DNA of 31,586 nucleotides from an uncultured Oscillospiraceae bacterium (GTDB lineage: Bacteria > Bacillota > Clostridia > Oscillospirales > Oscillospiraceae). Made by a program: the position numbers and the translations under genes. The stretch lies in assembly GCA_910584395.1 (NCBI GenBank), contig CAJUAS010000021.1, positions 1 through 31,586 on the forward strand. Reading direction: 5' to 3'. Numbering within the stretch: the first letter of the stretch is position 1; every line of letters starts with the position of its first letter. The notes under the pieces are model-generated. The model saw only the letters and a program-made list of their open reading frames with translations. It ran no database searches and was not told the origin of the DNA. Positions 24,246-31,586 of this stretch are shown here, piece by piece.

Positions 24246-24274
24246 TTGTATTTGGATGGCGAATCCAGTATAAT
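24246..24274 (+). promoter_or_regulatory. Promoter of the regulator-ftsEX operon
   Basis: TTGTAT (24246-24251) and a perfect TATAAT (24269-24274) are 17 bases apart. The leader to the regulator start is about 80 bases. It contains an imperfect GC-rich hairpin (GCCCC at 24295-24299 with GGGGC at 24318-24322, inner TCCC/GGGA) and a short ORF. Confidence 0.68.
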
Positions 24275-24326
24275 GGAAGCAGTTATCTAAAATAGCCCCG
24301 CTTTCCCCTTTGGGAGGGGGGCGAAG

Positions 24327-24389
24327 ATGAACGAAAAATGGATGAGAGGGAAGGTGTTGACATGTCCAGCCGAATCTTCCAAAGCGTGA
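24327..24389 (+). CDS. Possible upstream ORF overlapping the regulator start
   Basis: A 20-codon ORF, beginning MNEKWMRGKVL, has a better ribosome site (GGGAGGGGGG, 5 bases before its ATG) than the regulator gene itself. It is in another frame and ends 27 bases inside the regulator. Translating it could reduce or couple regulator synthesis. The peptide has no recognisable features, so it may be accidental. Confidence 0.28.
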   Translation: MNEKWMRGKVLTCPAESSKA

Positions 24390-25453
24390 TCCTGCAAATG
24401 AAGGACTGCACCAAGCTGCCGTTGGGCGTTGTAGACGCGGAGGGAACAGTGGTGGCCTGCACGGAGCTGTCTCTGGTGGGCCAGCGTTGGCCTCAGGCGG
24501 CAGAGGCCATCAACCGCCATGAGGGGACGTACGCCGTGTCGGACGGAAAGCTGTTCCGGACGCTGGCGGGGCGGAGCAACCCCTATGATTACGCCGCCTT
24601 TGTGGTGGGCGAGGGGGACGTGGCCCAGAGCTACTGCGCGCTGGCGGCGGTGGCCCTCAACGGGGCGAAGAGCTTCTACGAGGAGAAGCACGACCGCGCG
24701 ACCTTTGTGAAAAATATCATCACGGACAACATCATGCTGGGGGATGTGTATATCCGTGCCAGAGAGCTTCACTTCCCCACGGAAGCAAGCTGGGGCGTGT
24801 TTCTGGTGCGACCCTCCGTGGAGGGCAATCCCGCGGCCATGGACGCCATTTTGGGGCTGTTCCCCGACCGCCAGAACGACTTTGTCCTCTCCATCACCGA
24901 GACGGACATCGCCGTGGTCAAGACGCTGGAGCCGGGGGCGGACGCCAAGACCCTTTATGGGCTGGCCACCGAGATCTTGGAACTTTTGCAGGACGAACTC
25001 CATCTAAAGTGTGTCATCGGTGTGGGCACCATTGCCACCCACCTGCGGGATCTGGCCCGCGCTTACAAGGAGGCGGGGGTGGCCATTGAGGTGGGCAAGG
25101 TGTTCAACACCGAGATGTCTGTGATCAACTACGAGAATCTGGGCATCGGGCGGCTCATTTACCAGCTCCCCACCACCCTGTGCGAGATGTTCCTTCAGGA
25201 GGTCTTTAAGAAGAACCCCATCGACTCTCTGGATCAGGAGACTTTGTTCACCATCAACAAGTTCTTTGAGAACAATCTGAACGTGTCCGAGACCGCCCGC
25301 AAGCTCTTTGTCCACCGCAATACGCTGGTATACCGGCTGGAGAAGATCAAGAAGCTCACCGGCCTTGACCTGCGGGAATTTGACGACGCCATCACCTTCA
25401 AGGTGGCGCTGATGGTCAAGAAATACTTGGTATCCAGAGGGATCGACGGATAA
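24362..25453 (+). CDS. PucR/CdaR-type transcriptional regulator
   Basis: 363 residues from the ATG behind AAGGTG (24350-24355). An in-frame ATG at 24338 lacks a spaced ribosome site. The C terminus is the PucR-type helix-turn-helix (HTH_30): NLNVSETARKLFVHRNTLVYRLEKI, with positions near 305-330, followed by TGLDLREFDDAITFKVAL. The middle (about 130-290) looks like the GGDEF-like/CdaR domain typical of the family. The N-terminal ~100 residues (LPLGVVDAEGTVVACTEL) resemble a small-molecule sensor. Relatives respond to sugar diacids, purines or amino acids; the ligand here is unknown. It is 15 bases upstream of ftsE with no terminator, so it heads that operon. Confidence 0.85.
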   Translation: MSSRIFQSVILQMKDCTKLPLGVVDAEGTVVACTELSLVGQRWPQAAEAINRHEGTYAVSDGKLFRTLAGRSNPYDYAAFVVGEGDVAQSYCALAAVALNGAKSFYEEKHDRATFVKNIITDNIMLGDVYIRARELHFPTEASWGVFLVRPSVEGNPAAMDAILGLFPDRQNDFVLSITETDIAVVKTLEPGADAKTLYGLATEILELLQDELHLKCVIGVGTIATHLRDLARAYKEAGVAIEVGKVFNTEMSVINYENLGIGRLIYQLPTTLCEMFLQEVFKKNPIDSLDQETLFTINKFFENNLNVSETARKLFVHRNTLVYRLEKIKKLTGLDLREFDDAITFKVALMVKKYLVSRGIDG

Positions 25454-25468
25454 ACTGGGAGGCAGCGC

Positions 25469-26173
25469 ATGGTACGGCTCATCGACGTGACCAAGATATA
25501 TGAAAACGGCAGCGAGGCCCTGCGAAACGTCTCCTTCCGCATCGACGACGGGGAGTTTGTGTTTCTGGTCGGCCCTTCCGGGTCGGGGAAGTCCACCGTT
25601 ACCCGGCTGCTCACGGCGGAGATCGCGCCCACCGACGGGCGGGTGATCGTCAACGGGCATAACCTCAACACCATCAAGCCCTCCAAGGTGCCCTACCTGC
25701 GGCGGACGCTGGGCGTGGTGTTTCAGGACTTCCGCCTTATTGAGAAAAAGACCGTCTGGGAGAATCTGGCCTTTGCCATGCGGGTGGTGGGGTCTTCCCC
25801 CCGCTCCATCCGCAAGCGCATCCCCTATGTGCTGGAGCTGGTGGGGCTGGAGAACAAGGCCAAGGAGTTCCCCACCCAGCTCTCCGGCGGCGAACAGCAG
25901 CGTTTGGCCATTGCCCGCGCGCTGGTGAACAACCCCCAGATGATCATTGCCGACGAGCCAACGGGCAACCTTGACCCCGCCCGCAGCGTAGAGATCATGG
26001 AGCTTCTCTCCCTCATTAACGAGCTGGGTACTACCATGCTGGTGGTCACCCACGAGAAGGATCTGGTGGACCGGCTGGGCAAGCGGGTCATCGCCATTGA
26101 GGCCGGACATATTTTAAGCGACGAACAAGGCGGATACTATCATTATGAGCAAAGTGGACAACGAGATGGATAA
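25469..26173 (+). CDS. ftsE: Cell-division ABC transporter ATP-binding protein FtsE
   Basis: 234 residues. Walker A GPSGSGKS is at 35-42, the ABC signature LSGGEQQR at 138-145, and Walker B MIIADEPTGNLD at 158-169. VVFQDFRLIEKKTVWENLAF is the typical FtsE Q-loop region. With FtsX it senses or drives a conformational change that switches on a periplasmic or wall hydrolase rather than transporting a substrate. CTGGGAGG precedes the ATG by 9 bases. The end overlaps ftsX by 29 bases, unusually long but typical of coupled FtsEX genes. Confidence 0.97.
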   Translation: MVRLIDVTKIYENGSEALRNVSFRIDDGEFVFLVGPSGSGKSTVTRLLTAEIAPTDGRVIVNGHNLNTIKPSKVPYLRRTLGVVFQDFRLIEKKTVWENLAFAMRVVGSSPRSIRKRIPYVLELVGLENKAKEFPTQLSGGEQQRLAIARALVNNPQMIIADEPTGNLDPARSVEIMELLSLINELGTTMLVVTHEKDLVDRLGKRVIAIEAGHILSDEQGGYYHYEQSGQRDG

Positions 26174-27140
26174 CAATCAGGCGACGCCGCAGCCCAAGCG
26201 TGAGATTGACCGCCGAAGGATGGCGGGGCCGAGCCGGGTGGCGAAAAAAAGCCGTGGATGGAATTTTGGCTACTTCTTCCGGGAGGGATTTGTAGGCATT
26301 TTCCGCCATGGCTTAATGTCCTTTGCGGCCATCGGCATGATCGTGGCGTGCCTGCTGATCATGGGTACGTTTTCGCTGGTGGCGGTGAATCTGGACATGA
26401 ACCTTCAGGCCCTTCAGGCTCAAAACGAGTTCTCCGCCTATGTGGACGACAGCTATACCTTGGAACAGGCGCAGGGTCTGCAAGCCGCTATCGCCGCGCT
26501 GGACAACGTGCGGGAGGCGGAGTTCGTAGACCGGGAAACGGTGCTTGCGGAGTTTCGCGCCAAGCGGCAGGGGGACAGCGAGCTGTTCGACCTGCTGCCC
26601 TCGGATACCTTCCAGCACCGTTACCAGATCCGGGTCAACGACATCTCCCGCCTTCAGGAGACGGTGGACGCGGTGGGCCGCGTGGACGGGATCGCAGAGA
26701 CCTCGGCGGGGATCGAGATTGCCGAGGGGATGGTCGCCATGCGTAACGTGGCTGCCGGCGTGGCGGTGATCCTCATGGCGGTGCTGGTGGGGGTGAGCCT
26801 GTTCATCATCGCAAGCACCCTGCGCTTGGCCACCTTCTACCGCCGGGACGAGATCGCCATTATGAAGATGTGCGGGGCGACCAATGGGTTCGTGCGCTGG
26901 CCCTTTATTGTGGAGGGGGCGCTGCTGGGACTGTTTGCGGCGCTGTTGGCCTTCGGACTGCAATGGTGGCTCTATTCCCTCATTGCCAACGCCATGGCGG
27001 CGGGGGGACAGCTTGGCTTTTTGGTGATCATGCCCTTTGTGAGCCTTTGGAAGTACGTTCTGGCCGTGTTCTGCGGCGCAGGACTGGTGATCGGTATTTT
27101 GGGATCTCTGCTGGCCATCCGCAGATTCCTGCACGTGTAA
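26145..27140 (+). CDS. ftsX: Cell-division protein FtsX
   Basis: 331 residues with four membrane helices (about 58-82, 203-224, 258-280 and 303-325). A large outer loop at 83-200 starts NLDMNLQALQAQNEFSAYV. The FtsX signature EIAIMKMCGATNGFVRWPF is at 236-254. The cytoplasmic tail before helix 1 is basic and rather long (about 57 residues). An in-frame ATG at 26166 would remove seven residues; it is possible, but 26145 has AAGGCGGA upstream. The outer loop normally contacts the coiled coil of the cognate hydrolase, encoded next. Confidence 0.95.
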   Translation: MSKVDNEMDNNQATPQPKREIDRRRMAGPSRVAKKSRGWNFGYFFREGFVGIFRHGLMSFAAIGMIVACLLIMGTFSLVAVNLDMNLQALQAQNEFSAYVDDSYTLEQAQGLQAAIAALDNVREAEFVDRETVLAEFRAKRQGDSELFDLLPSDTFQHRYQIRVNDISRLQETVDAVGRVDGIAETSAGIEIAEGMVAMRNVAAGVAVILMAVLVGVSLFIIASTLRLATFYRRDEIAIMKMCGATNGFVRWPFIVEGALLGLFAALLAFGLQWWLYSLIANAMAAGGQLGFLVIMPFVSLWKYVLAVFCGAGLVIGILGSLLAIRRFLHV

Positions 27141-27156
27141 GGGAGGCGGTAGTTCC

Positions 27157-28443
27157 ATGAAAAACGCACCGAAGCGAAGCCGCCGTCAGCGGCTGACTGC
27201 CCTGCTGGCCTGTGTGCTGGCGCTGCTGCTCCTCCTGCCCATGGTGATGACGGTGGTGGGCAGCCTCTCCGCCATGGGCGCATCGGTGGGGGACATCCAG
27301 AGCAAGATCAACGCCCTGAAGGGAAAGAACAAGGATCTGGCGTCCCAGCGTTCCAACCTGAAAAACGAGCTGAAAAGCATTCAGGCCGATAAAAACGAAG
27401 CGGTGAACAAGCGCAAGAATCTGGAACAGCAGATCAACTATCTGCAAGAGGAGATCGACAACCTCACCGCCCAGATGGAGCAATACGCCGCCCTCATTAT
27501 GGAGAAGGAGCAGGAGGTCGCGGACAACGAGGCCCGGGAAGCGGCCCAGTTCGCCCTTTTTCAGAAGCAGTGCCGCGCCATGGAGAAGGAGGGCACGGTC
27601 ACCTATTGGTCGATCCTCTTTGCCGCCGACAGCTTTGCCGACCTGTTGGACAAGGTAAACACCATCAACGCCATCGCCGACTATAACCAAGGGGTCTGCG
27701 ACCAGCTTCAAGCCGCGCGGGAGGCGCTCCAGCAGGCCAAGGCCGAGCTGGAGACGGCCAAGGCGGAGACCGAGGCCGCCAAGGCCCAGCGGGAATCCGC
27801 CCAGACGGAGTTAGAGTGGCAGAAGAGGGAGGTTCAGGCGCTTATCAAGGAGATCGCCGCCGACGAAAAGGCCACCCAAGCGGAGATCGACAAGTTAGAC
27901 AAGGCGGCCAAGGAACAGGACGCGGAGATCCAGCGGCTGGACCGGGAGCTGCAAAAGGCCATTGAGGAGGCCCGGCGCAACGCCAGCAACCAGTTCCAGT
28001 TTGACCCCGGCTCGGGCTTTTACTGGCCGCTGCCCAAGGAGCGGGTGAGCGTCACCTCCTTCTTCGGCCCGCGCACCCACCCCATCACCGGCAAATACCA
28101 TAACCACTCCGGCACGGACATCGGCGCGTATTCCGGCACGGAGATCTACGCCGCCCACGGCGGCATCGTCCTCACCTCCGCCTACCACAGCTCCTACGGC
28201 AACTATGTGGTTTTGAGCCGGGGAGACGGCATCACCACCCTCTACGCCCATATGTCCAAGCGGGCGGTGAAGGTGGGCGACGTGGTCAGTCAGGGTCAGG
28301 TCATCGGCTATGTTGGCTCTACCGGCTCGTCCACCGCGCCCCACCTCCACTTTGAGGTGCGGGTGAACGGCGTGCGTCAGGACGCGCTGAAGTACTATCC
28401 CAACGTGAAGTGGAAAAACAATACGGGGTTTCCTTATGAATAA
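27157..28443 (+). CDS. Coiled-coil M23 peptidoglycan hydrolase (FtsEX partner)
   Basis: 428 residues. A basic N terminus and hydrophobic segment (14-36) form a signal peptide or anchor. Two long coiled-coil stretches (about 45-135 and 180-275, rich in A/E/K/Q) frame a short globular piece (140-175). The C-terminal M23 domain (about 290-408) keeps the zinc ligands H317 and D321 in HNHSGTDIG and H398 in HLHFEV, plus H365 and H396. It should therefore be a working endopeptidase. This differs from E. coli EnvC, which has lost catalytic residues and only activates amidases. Position and design resemble the FtsEX-controlled hydrolases of Gram-positives (CwlO, PcsB). GGGAGGCGG precedes the ATG. It overlaps the S41 gene by 8 bases. 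Confidence 0.93.
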   Translation: MKNAPKRSRRQRLTALLACVLALLLLLPMVMTVVGSLSAMGASVGDIQSKINALKGKNKDLASQRSNLKNELKSIQADKNEAVNKRKNLEQQINYLQEEIDNLTAQMEQYAALIMEKEQEVADNEAREAAQFALFQKQCRAMEKEGTVTYWSILFAADSFADLLDKVNTINAIADYNQGVCDQLQAAREALQQAKAELETAKAETEAAKAQRESAQTELEWQKREVQALIKEIAADEKATQAEIDKLDKAAKEQDAEIQRLDRELQKAIEEARRNASNQFQFDPGSGFYWPLPKERVSVTSFFGPRTHPITGKYHNHSGTDIGAYSGTEIYAAHGGIVLTSAYHSSYGNYVVLSRGDGITTLYAHMSKRAVKVGDVVSQGQVIGYVGSTGSSTAPHLHFEVRVNGVRQDALKYYPNVKWKNNTGFPYE

Positions 28444-29572
28444 AAAGCGCTTTTCTGTCCGTGCCATCCTCATTACGGTGGTCATCACCTTCCTGCTCAC
28501 AGGAGGGCTGGGGATCATTGCCGCCCGGTGCCTGTTAGGGCCGGGCGGACTTGCTATGCTGAGGGGAATGTACCTGATCCGGGAGCGGTTCGTGGCCGAT
28601 TACGACCCGGACGCGGCGGTGGATCAAGCGCTGGCCGCTATGGTGTATTCTCTGGGCGACCGCTGGTCTGCCTACCTCACCGCCGACCAGTGCGCCGCGC
28701 TGGAGCGAAGCCGAACCAACGCCTATGTGGGCATCGGCATCCGCTATACGGAGTGCGGCGATCCCGTGGGCATGGAGATCGTGGATGTGCTGGAAAACAG
28801 TCCCGCCCAAGAGGGGGGACTGGAGGTGGGAGAGGTCATCGTGGCCGTGAACGGCGAGACCTTTACCGAGGAGAATTTTGACGAGCTGGCGGCGTCCATC
28901 GGCAGCGCGGAGGGGGAGAGCGCGACCCTGACCGTGGCGGACGGCAGCGGCAAAAAGCGGGACGTGACGCTGACCCTGCGGCGGGTGGAAGATCCCCCGG
29001 TGTCCTACGAGATGCTGGCGGGACACATGGGCTATGTCCAGATCGAGAACTTCAACCAAAACGCGGCGGCCTCCGCCCGGTCGGCGGTGGAGGAGCTGGT
29101 GGAGGAGGGGGCGGAGGGTCTGCTCTTTGACGTGCGGGGGAATCCCGGCGGGTATGTGAACGAGCTGACCGACCTGCTGGACTACCTGCTCCCCGAAGGG
29201 CCGATCTTCACCGACCTGAGCAAAAACGGCCCGGTCAAAACCGTGCAGTCGGACGCCAACTGCGTTGACCTCCCCATGGTGGTGCTGATAGATGGGGACA
29301 GCTACTCCGCCGCCGAGCTGTTCGCCGCCCAGCTCCGGGAGAGCGTGGACGCAACCCTTGTGGGCGCGCAGACCTGCGGCAAGGGCTATTATCAGCAGGG
29401 CTTCCGCCTTCCCAACGGCGGCGAGCTGCACATCTCCACCGGAATGTACGCCACCGGGAACGGCGTGTCCCTCATCGGCACGGGGCTGACCCCCGACTAT
29501 GCCGTGACGCGGGCGGACTCCCAGTTGGACAAGGCCGTGGAGGTGCTGGGCGAGAAAATAAAGGAGGGGTGA
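28436..29572 (+). CDS. S41 (C-terminal processing) peptidase with PDZ domain
   Basis: 378 residues. There is one membrane anchor (about 8-30). A helical piece follows (45-90), then a PDZ domain (about 95-185, GIGIRYTE... ENSPAQEGGLEVGEVIVAVNG) and the protease core. The catalytic pair is S291 in GDSYSAAELFA and K316 in CGKGYYQ, exactly 25 residues apart, as in Tsp/Prc. VRGNPGGYV supplies the oxyanion region. Relatives cut C-terminal tails of secreted or sporulation proteins. Its position next to the M23 hydrolase suggests it trims that hydrolase or another wall enzyme. The active-site Ser motif SYSAAE differs slightly from the common SASASE. Confidence 0.93.
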   Translation: MNKKRFSVRAILITVVITFLLTGGLGIIAARCLLGPGGLAMLRGMYLIRERFVADYDPDAAVDQALAAMVYSLGDRWSAYLTADQCAALERSRTNAYVGIGIRYTECGDPVGMEIVDVLENSPAQEGGLEVGEVIVAVNGETFTEENFDELAASIGSAEGESATLTVADGSGKKRDVTLTLRRVEDPPVSYEMLAGHMGYVQIENFNQNAAASARSAVEELVEEGAEGLLFDVRGNPGGYVNELTDLLDYLLPEGPIFTDLSKNGPVKTVQSDANCVDLPMVVLIDGDSYSAAELFAAQLRESVDATLVGAQTCGKGYYQQGFRLPNGGELHISTGMYATGNGVSLIGTGLTPDYAVTRADSQLDKAVEVLGEKIKEG

Positions 29573-29577
29573 GGGGC

Positions 29578-30108
29578 TTGAGACGGTTCTTCCATAAGCT
29601 GTGGCAGCGTTGGAACGGAGATTTCAACTTCGACAAATGGTTTCAAAAGCGCCGCAAGCTCCAAGAGGCCAAAAACCCGCTGGTCAAGCTGTGGCATCGC
29701 CACTATCTGATGAAGATGAACAACAAGTATGCCGCCTTCATCCCCCCTACGCTGTACATTCCCCGCAGCGTCACCTTCCCCCACGGCATCAGCGGTGTTT
29801 TTATCTCCGTGGGGGCGAAGATCGGGGAGAACTGCGTCATTTTCCAGCAGGTGACCATCGGCTCAAACACCTTAGAGGGCAGCAGGCGGCAAGGCTCACC
29901 CACGCTGGAGGACAACGTGTTTGTAGGCGCGGGGGCGAAGATCATCGGCGGCGTCACCATCGGCGCAGGAAGCCGCGTTGCGGCGGGGTGCGCCCTCTCG
30001 GAGGACGTGCCCGCCGACTCCACCGTTCTTCCGGGGAAAGCGGTGATCCGGCCCGGTACGCCGGGCCGTGACAACTCCTTCCGCACGCCCCCTGCGGCCT
30101 TCTCATAA
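29578..30108 (+). CDS. Serine-acetyltransferase-like hexapeptide acyltransferase
   Basis: 176 residues from a TTG ten bases after AAGGAGG. A GTG at 29569 overlapping the S41 stop is an alternative, but its ribosome site is too close. The N terminus is basic and helical (RRFFHKLWQRWNGDF). The rest is a left-handed beta helix with hexapeptide turns: IPRSVTFPHGISGVFIS, VGAKIGENCVIFQQVTIG, VFVGAGAKIIGGVTIG and AGSRVAAGCALSEDVP. This fits LbH_SAT-type acyltransferases. Serine O-acetyltransferase is possible, but the classical N-terminal SAT domain is missing. A sugar or cell-wall acetyltransferase is equally likely. It lies in the ftsEX-addB transcript. Confidence 0.75.
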   Translation: MRRFFHKLWQRWNGDFNFDKWFQKRRKLQEAKNPLVKLWHRHYLMKMNNKYAAFIPPTLYIPRSVTFPHGISGVFISVGAKIGENCVIFQQVTIGSNTLEGSRRQGSPTLEDNVFVGAGAKIIGGVTIGAGSRVAAGCALSEDVPADSTVLPGKAVIRPGTPGRDNSFRTPPAAFS

Positions 30109-30119
30109 GGAGGCGCGCC

Positions 30120-31586
30120 GTGGTAGAGCTGTTGATCGGAAGGGCCGGGGCAGGGAAGTCTCAGGCCGTGCTGGAGCGCATGACCGCCGCCCACCGGGCG
30201 CGGCGGCAGATCTTGATCGTACCCGAACAGTATTCCCACCGTGCGGAGCGCCGCGTGTGCGCCGTGGGTGGGAATTCCTTGTCTCTTGGCTCGGAGGTGC
30301 TTACCTTCACCCGGCTGGCCACCCGCGTGTTTGCACAGGCGGGTGGGCTGGCTGCGCCTACGCTGGACGACGGCGGGCGGCTGCTGGTGATGTATCTGGC
30401 GGTGAAGGAAGTCAGCGAGGGGCTGTCCGTCTACCGCCGCCCCTCCCGCAAAAGCGCGTTTTTGACGGGGCTTTTGAACACGCTGGACGAGTGCAAAAGC
30501 TACCGCGCAGACCCCGCGGCTCTGGCCAGAGCGGGCGGAGAGCTGGGGGGCACAACAGGGGAGAAACTGCATGATCTGGGCCTGATCTTCACCGCCTACG
30601 ACCGGCTGTGCGGCGAGCTGGGGGCTGACCCGCGGGACAGGCTGACCCGCTTGGCGGAGGCCCTCAAAACCTCCCGCTGGGCGGCGGGAACGGATGTTTA
30701 TTTAGACGGCTTTACCGACTTTACCCCCCAGCAGGGGCTGGTGCTGTCCGCTCTCATGGAGCAGGCCAACAGCGTCACCGTGGCGCTGACCTGCGACCAC
30801 CTGCTGGAGGACGAGGACGGTCTGGGCATTTTCTCCCCCGCTCGAAAGACGGCGGCCTACCTGAAGCGGCTGGCCAAGGACGCAGGGCAGACGGTTCAGG
30901 TAGAGACGGTGGCGCGGACAAAGGGGGACAAGTCCCCTGCCTTGACATACTTGGAAGCCAACCTCTTTGCCGACCACGCCGCGCCTTGGGAGGGGGAGCG
31001 GGGGGTGATCTGCGCCGCCCCGGACGACCCCCGCAAAGAGGTGGAGTGGGTGTGCGCCGAGATCCTGCGTCTGGTGCGTATGGAGGGCTGCCGGTTTCGG
31101 GAGATCGCCGTCACGGCGCGGACGCTGGAGGGCTACGAGGCCCTCATCGACGACACCTTCCCCCGGTTCGGCATCCCGGTGTTTTTGGCCCGCACGCAGG
31201 ATATTTTGGAAAAACCGGTGCTGGCCCTCATTACCTCCGCGCTGGCGGCGGTGTCGGGGGGATACCGCTATGAGGATCTGTTCCGTTATCTGAAAACCGG
31301 TCTGGCGGGGGTGGAGGACGACCAGCGCGACCGGCTGGAGAACTATGTACTCACTTGGGACATCAAGGGAGGCCGCTGGACAGCGGACAAGCCTTGGCAT
31401 ATGCACCCTGACGGCTACGGCCGCGAGTTTACCGAGGGGGACGAGGCGCGTCTGGCGGCCTTGGACGGCCTGCGCCGCAGGATCATCGCGCCGCTGGAGC
31501 GGCTGCGTACCGCCCCCGGCAGCACGGGCCGGGACAGGGCCATGGCCCTTTACGCCTTTTTGGAGGAGATCCGCCTGCCGGAGACG
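30120..31586 (+). CDS. addB: AddAB helicase-nuclease subunit AddB, N-terminal part (partial)
   Basis: A GTG behind AAGGAGG (30107-30113, 6 bases away) opens a frame without stops for 489 codons to the right edge. It begins MVELLIGRAGAGKSQAV, with the AddB ATP-binding GRAGAGKS at 7-14. QILIVPEQYSHRAERRV, LTFTRLATRVF, VYLDGFTDFTPQQ and DDPRKEVEWVCAEILRLV follow, all in AddB order. With AddA it processes double-strand breaks and makes 3' tails at Chi sites for RecA. The C-terminal nuclease and Fe-S cysteines lie beyond the window; addA would be expected next. A plus-strand frame at 30068-30574 is its shadow. Confidence 0.92.
   Translation, partial: MVELLIGRAGAGKSQAVLERMTAAHRARRQILIVPEQYSHRAERRVCAVGGNSLSLGSEVLTFTRLATRVFAQAGGLAAPTLDDGGRLLVMYLAVKEVSEGLSVYRRPSRKSAFLTGLLNTLDECKSYRADPAALARAGGELGGTTGEKLHDLGLIFTAYDRLCGELGADPRDRLTRLAEALKTSRWAAGTDVYLDGFTDFTPQQGLVLSALMEQANSVTVALTCDHLLEDEDGLGIFSPARKTAAYLKRLAKDAGQTVQVETVARTKGDKSPALTYLEANLFADHAAPWEGERGVICAAPDDPRKEVEWVCAEILRLVRMEGCRFREIAVTARTLEGYEALIDDTFPRFGIPVFLARTQDILEKPVLALITSALAAVSGGYRYEDLFRYLKTGLAGVEDDQRDRLENYVLTWDIKGGRWTADKPWHMHPDGYGREFTEGDEARLAALDGLRRRIIAPLERLRTAPGSTGRDRAMALYAFLEEIRLPET

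Noticed and set aside
30068..30574. A plus-strand frame between the acyltransferase and the right edge
   Set aside because: It starts inside the acyltransferase gene and is out of frame with AddB, which has the ribosome site and the conserved motifs.

Overview
The window looks like chromosomal DNA from a GC-rich, spore-forming member of the Clostridia. An Oscillospiraceae-type gut anaerobe (Flavonifractor/Oscillibacter-like) is my inference. The grounds are strong AGGAGG-type ribosome sites with frequent GTG/TTG starts, stage V sporulation genes (spoVAD, spoVAE), a SigH-like sigma factor, SLH and BspA-like surface proteins, AddB rather than RecB, and short-UTR sigma-A promoters. Almost all of the DNA is coding. 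No tRNA, rRNA, CRISPR array, IS element, integrase or phage gene is visible, and no gene-free stretch exceeds 300 bases.

Layout. (1) 1-6837, plus strand: a compact arginine operon argG(partial)-H-C-J-B-D-F, with four ATGA-type junctions or overlaps. It covers glutamate to citrulline and on to arginine through the acetyl-recycling ArgJ route, and ends at a bidirectional terminator. (2) 6916-8991, minus: an EF-G paralogue whose GTPase motifs are degenerate, with its own strong promoter. (3) 9185-10242, plus: a DUF421 membrane protein and a DUF4363 protein behind a sequence resembling a forespore sigma-G promoter. (4) 10299-12137, minus: a secreted protein with a transglutaminase-like domain, eight BspA-type leucine-rich repeats and a copper-amine-oxidase-like stalk. 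(5) 12297-16262, plus: ruvC-ruvA-DUF4430 lipoprotein-ruvB-glmM. (6) 16347-17354, plus: a SigH-like sigma factor and a small four-CxxC zinc-ribbon protein. (7) 17426-21377, minus: a CAP-SLH surface protein two bases behind guaB, and upstream of them an acyl-ACP thioesterase with its own promoter. (8) 21491-22858, plus: spoVAD-spoVAE. (9) 22904-23395, minus: a DUF4830 protein. (10) 23503-24198, plus: an RsuA-family pseudouridine synthase. (11) 24246 to the right edge, plus: a PucR/CdaR-type regulator leading ftsE-ftsX-M23 hydrolase-S41 protease-acyltransferase-addB.

How the parts work together. The arg genes form a complete biosynthetic unit whose feedback point is probably ArgB, which has the N-terminal helix typical of arginine-sensitive kinases. 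FtsEX with the adjacent M23 coiled-coil hydrolase is the standard divisome or side-wall module for controlled peptidoglycan cleavage. The S41 protease next to it is a plausible modulator. GlmM supplies wall precursor, and the SLH and LRR proteins decorate the surface. I found no clear new multi-gene defence or mobile system. The most unusual items are the EF-G paralogue without the catalytic histidine, the lipoprotein lodged inside ruvCAB, the possible sigma-G control of DUF421-DUF4363, the regulator-led ftsEX operon with an overlapping upstream ORF, and the transglutaminase-LRR-stalk protein.
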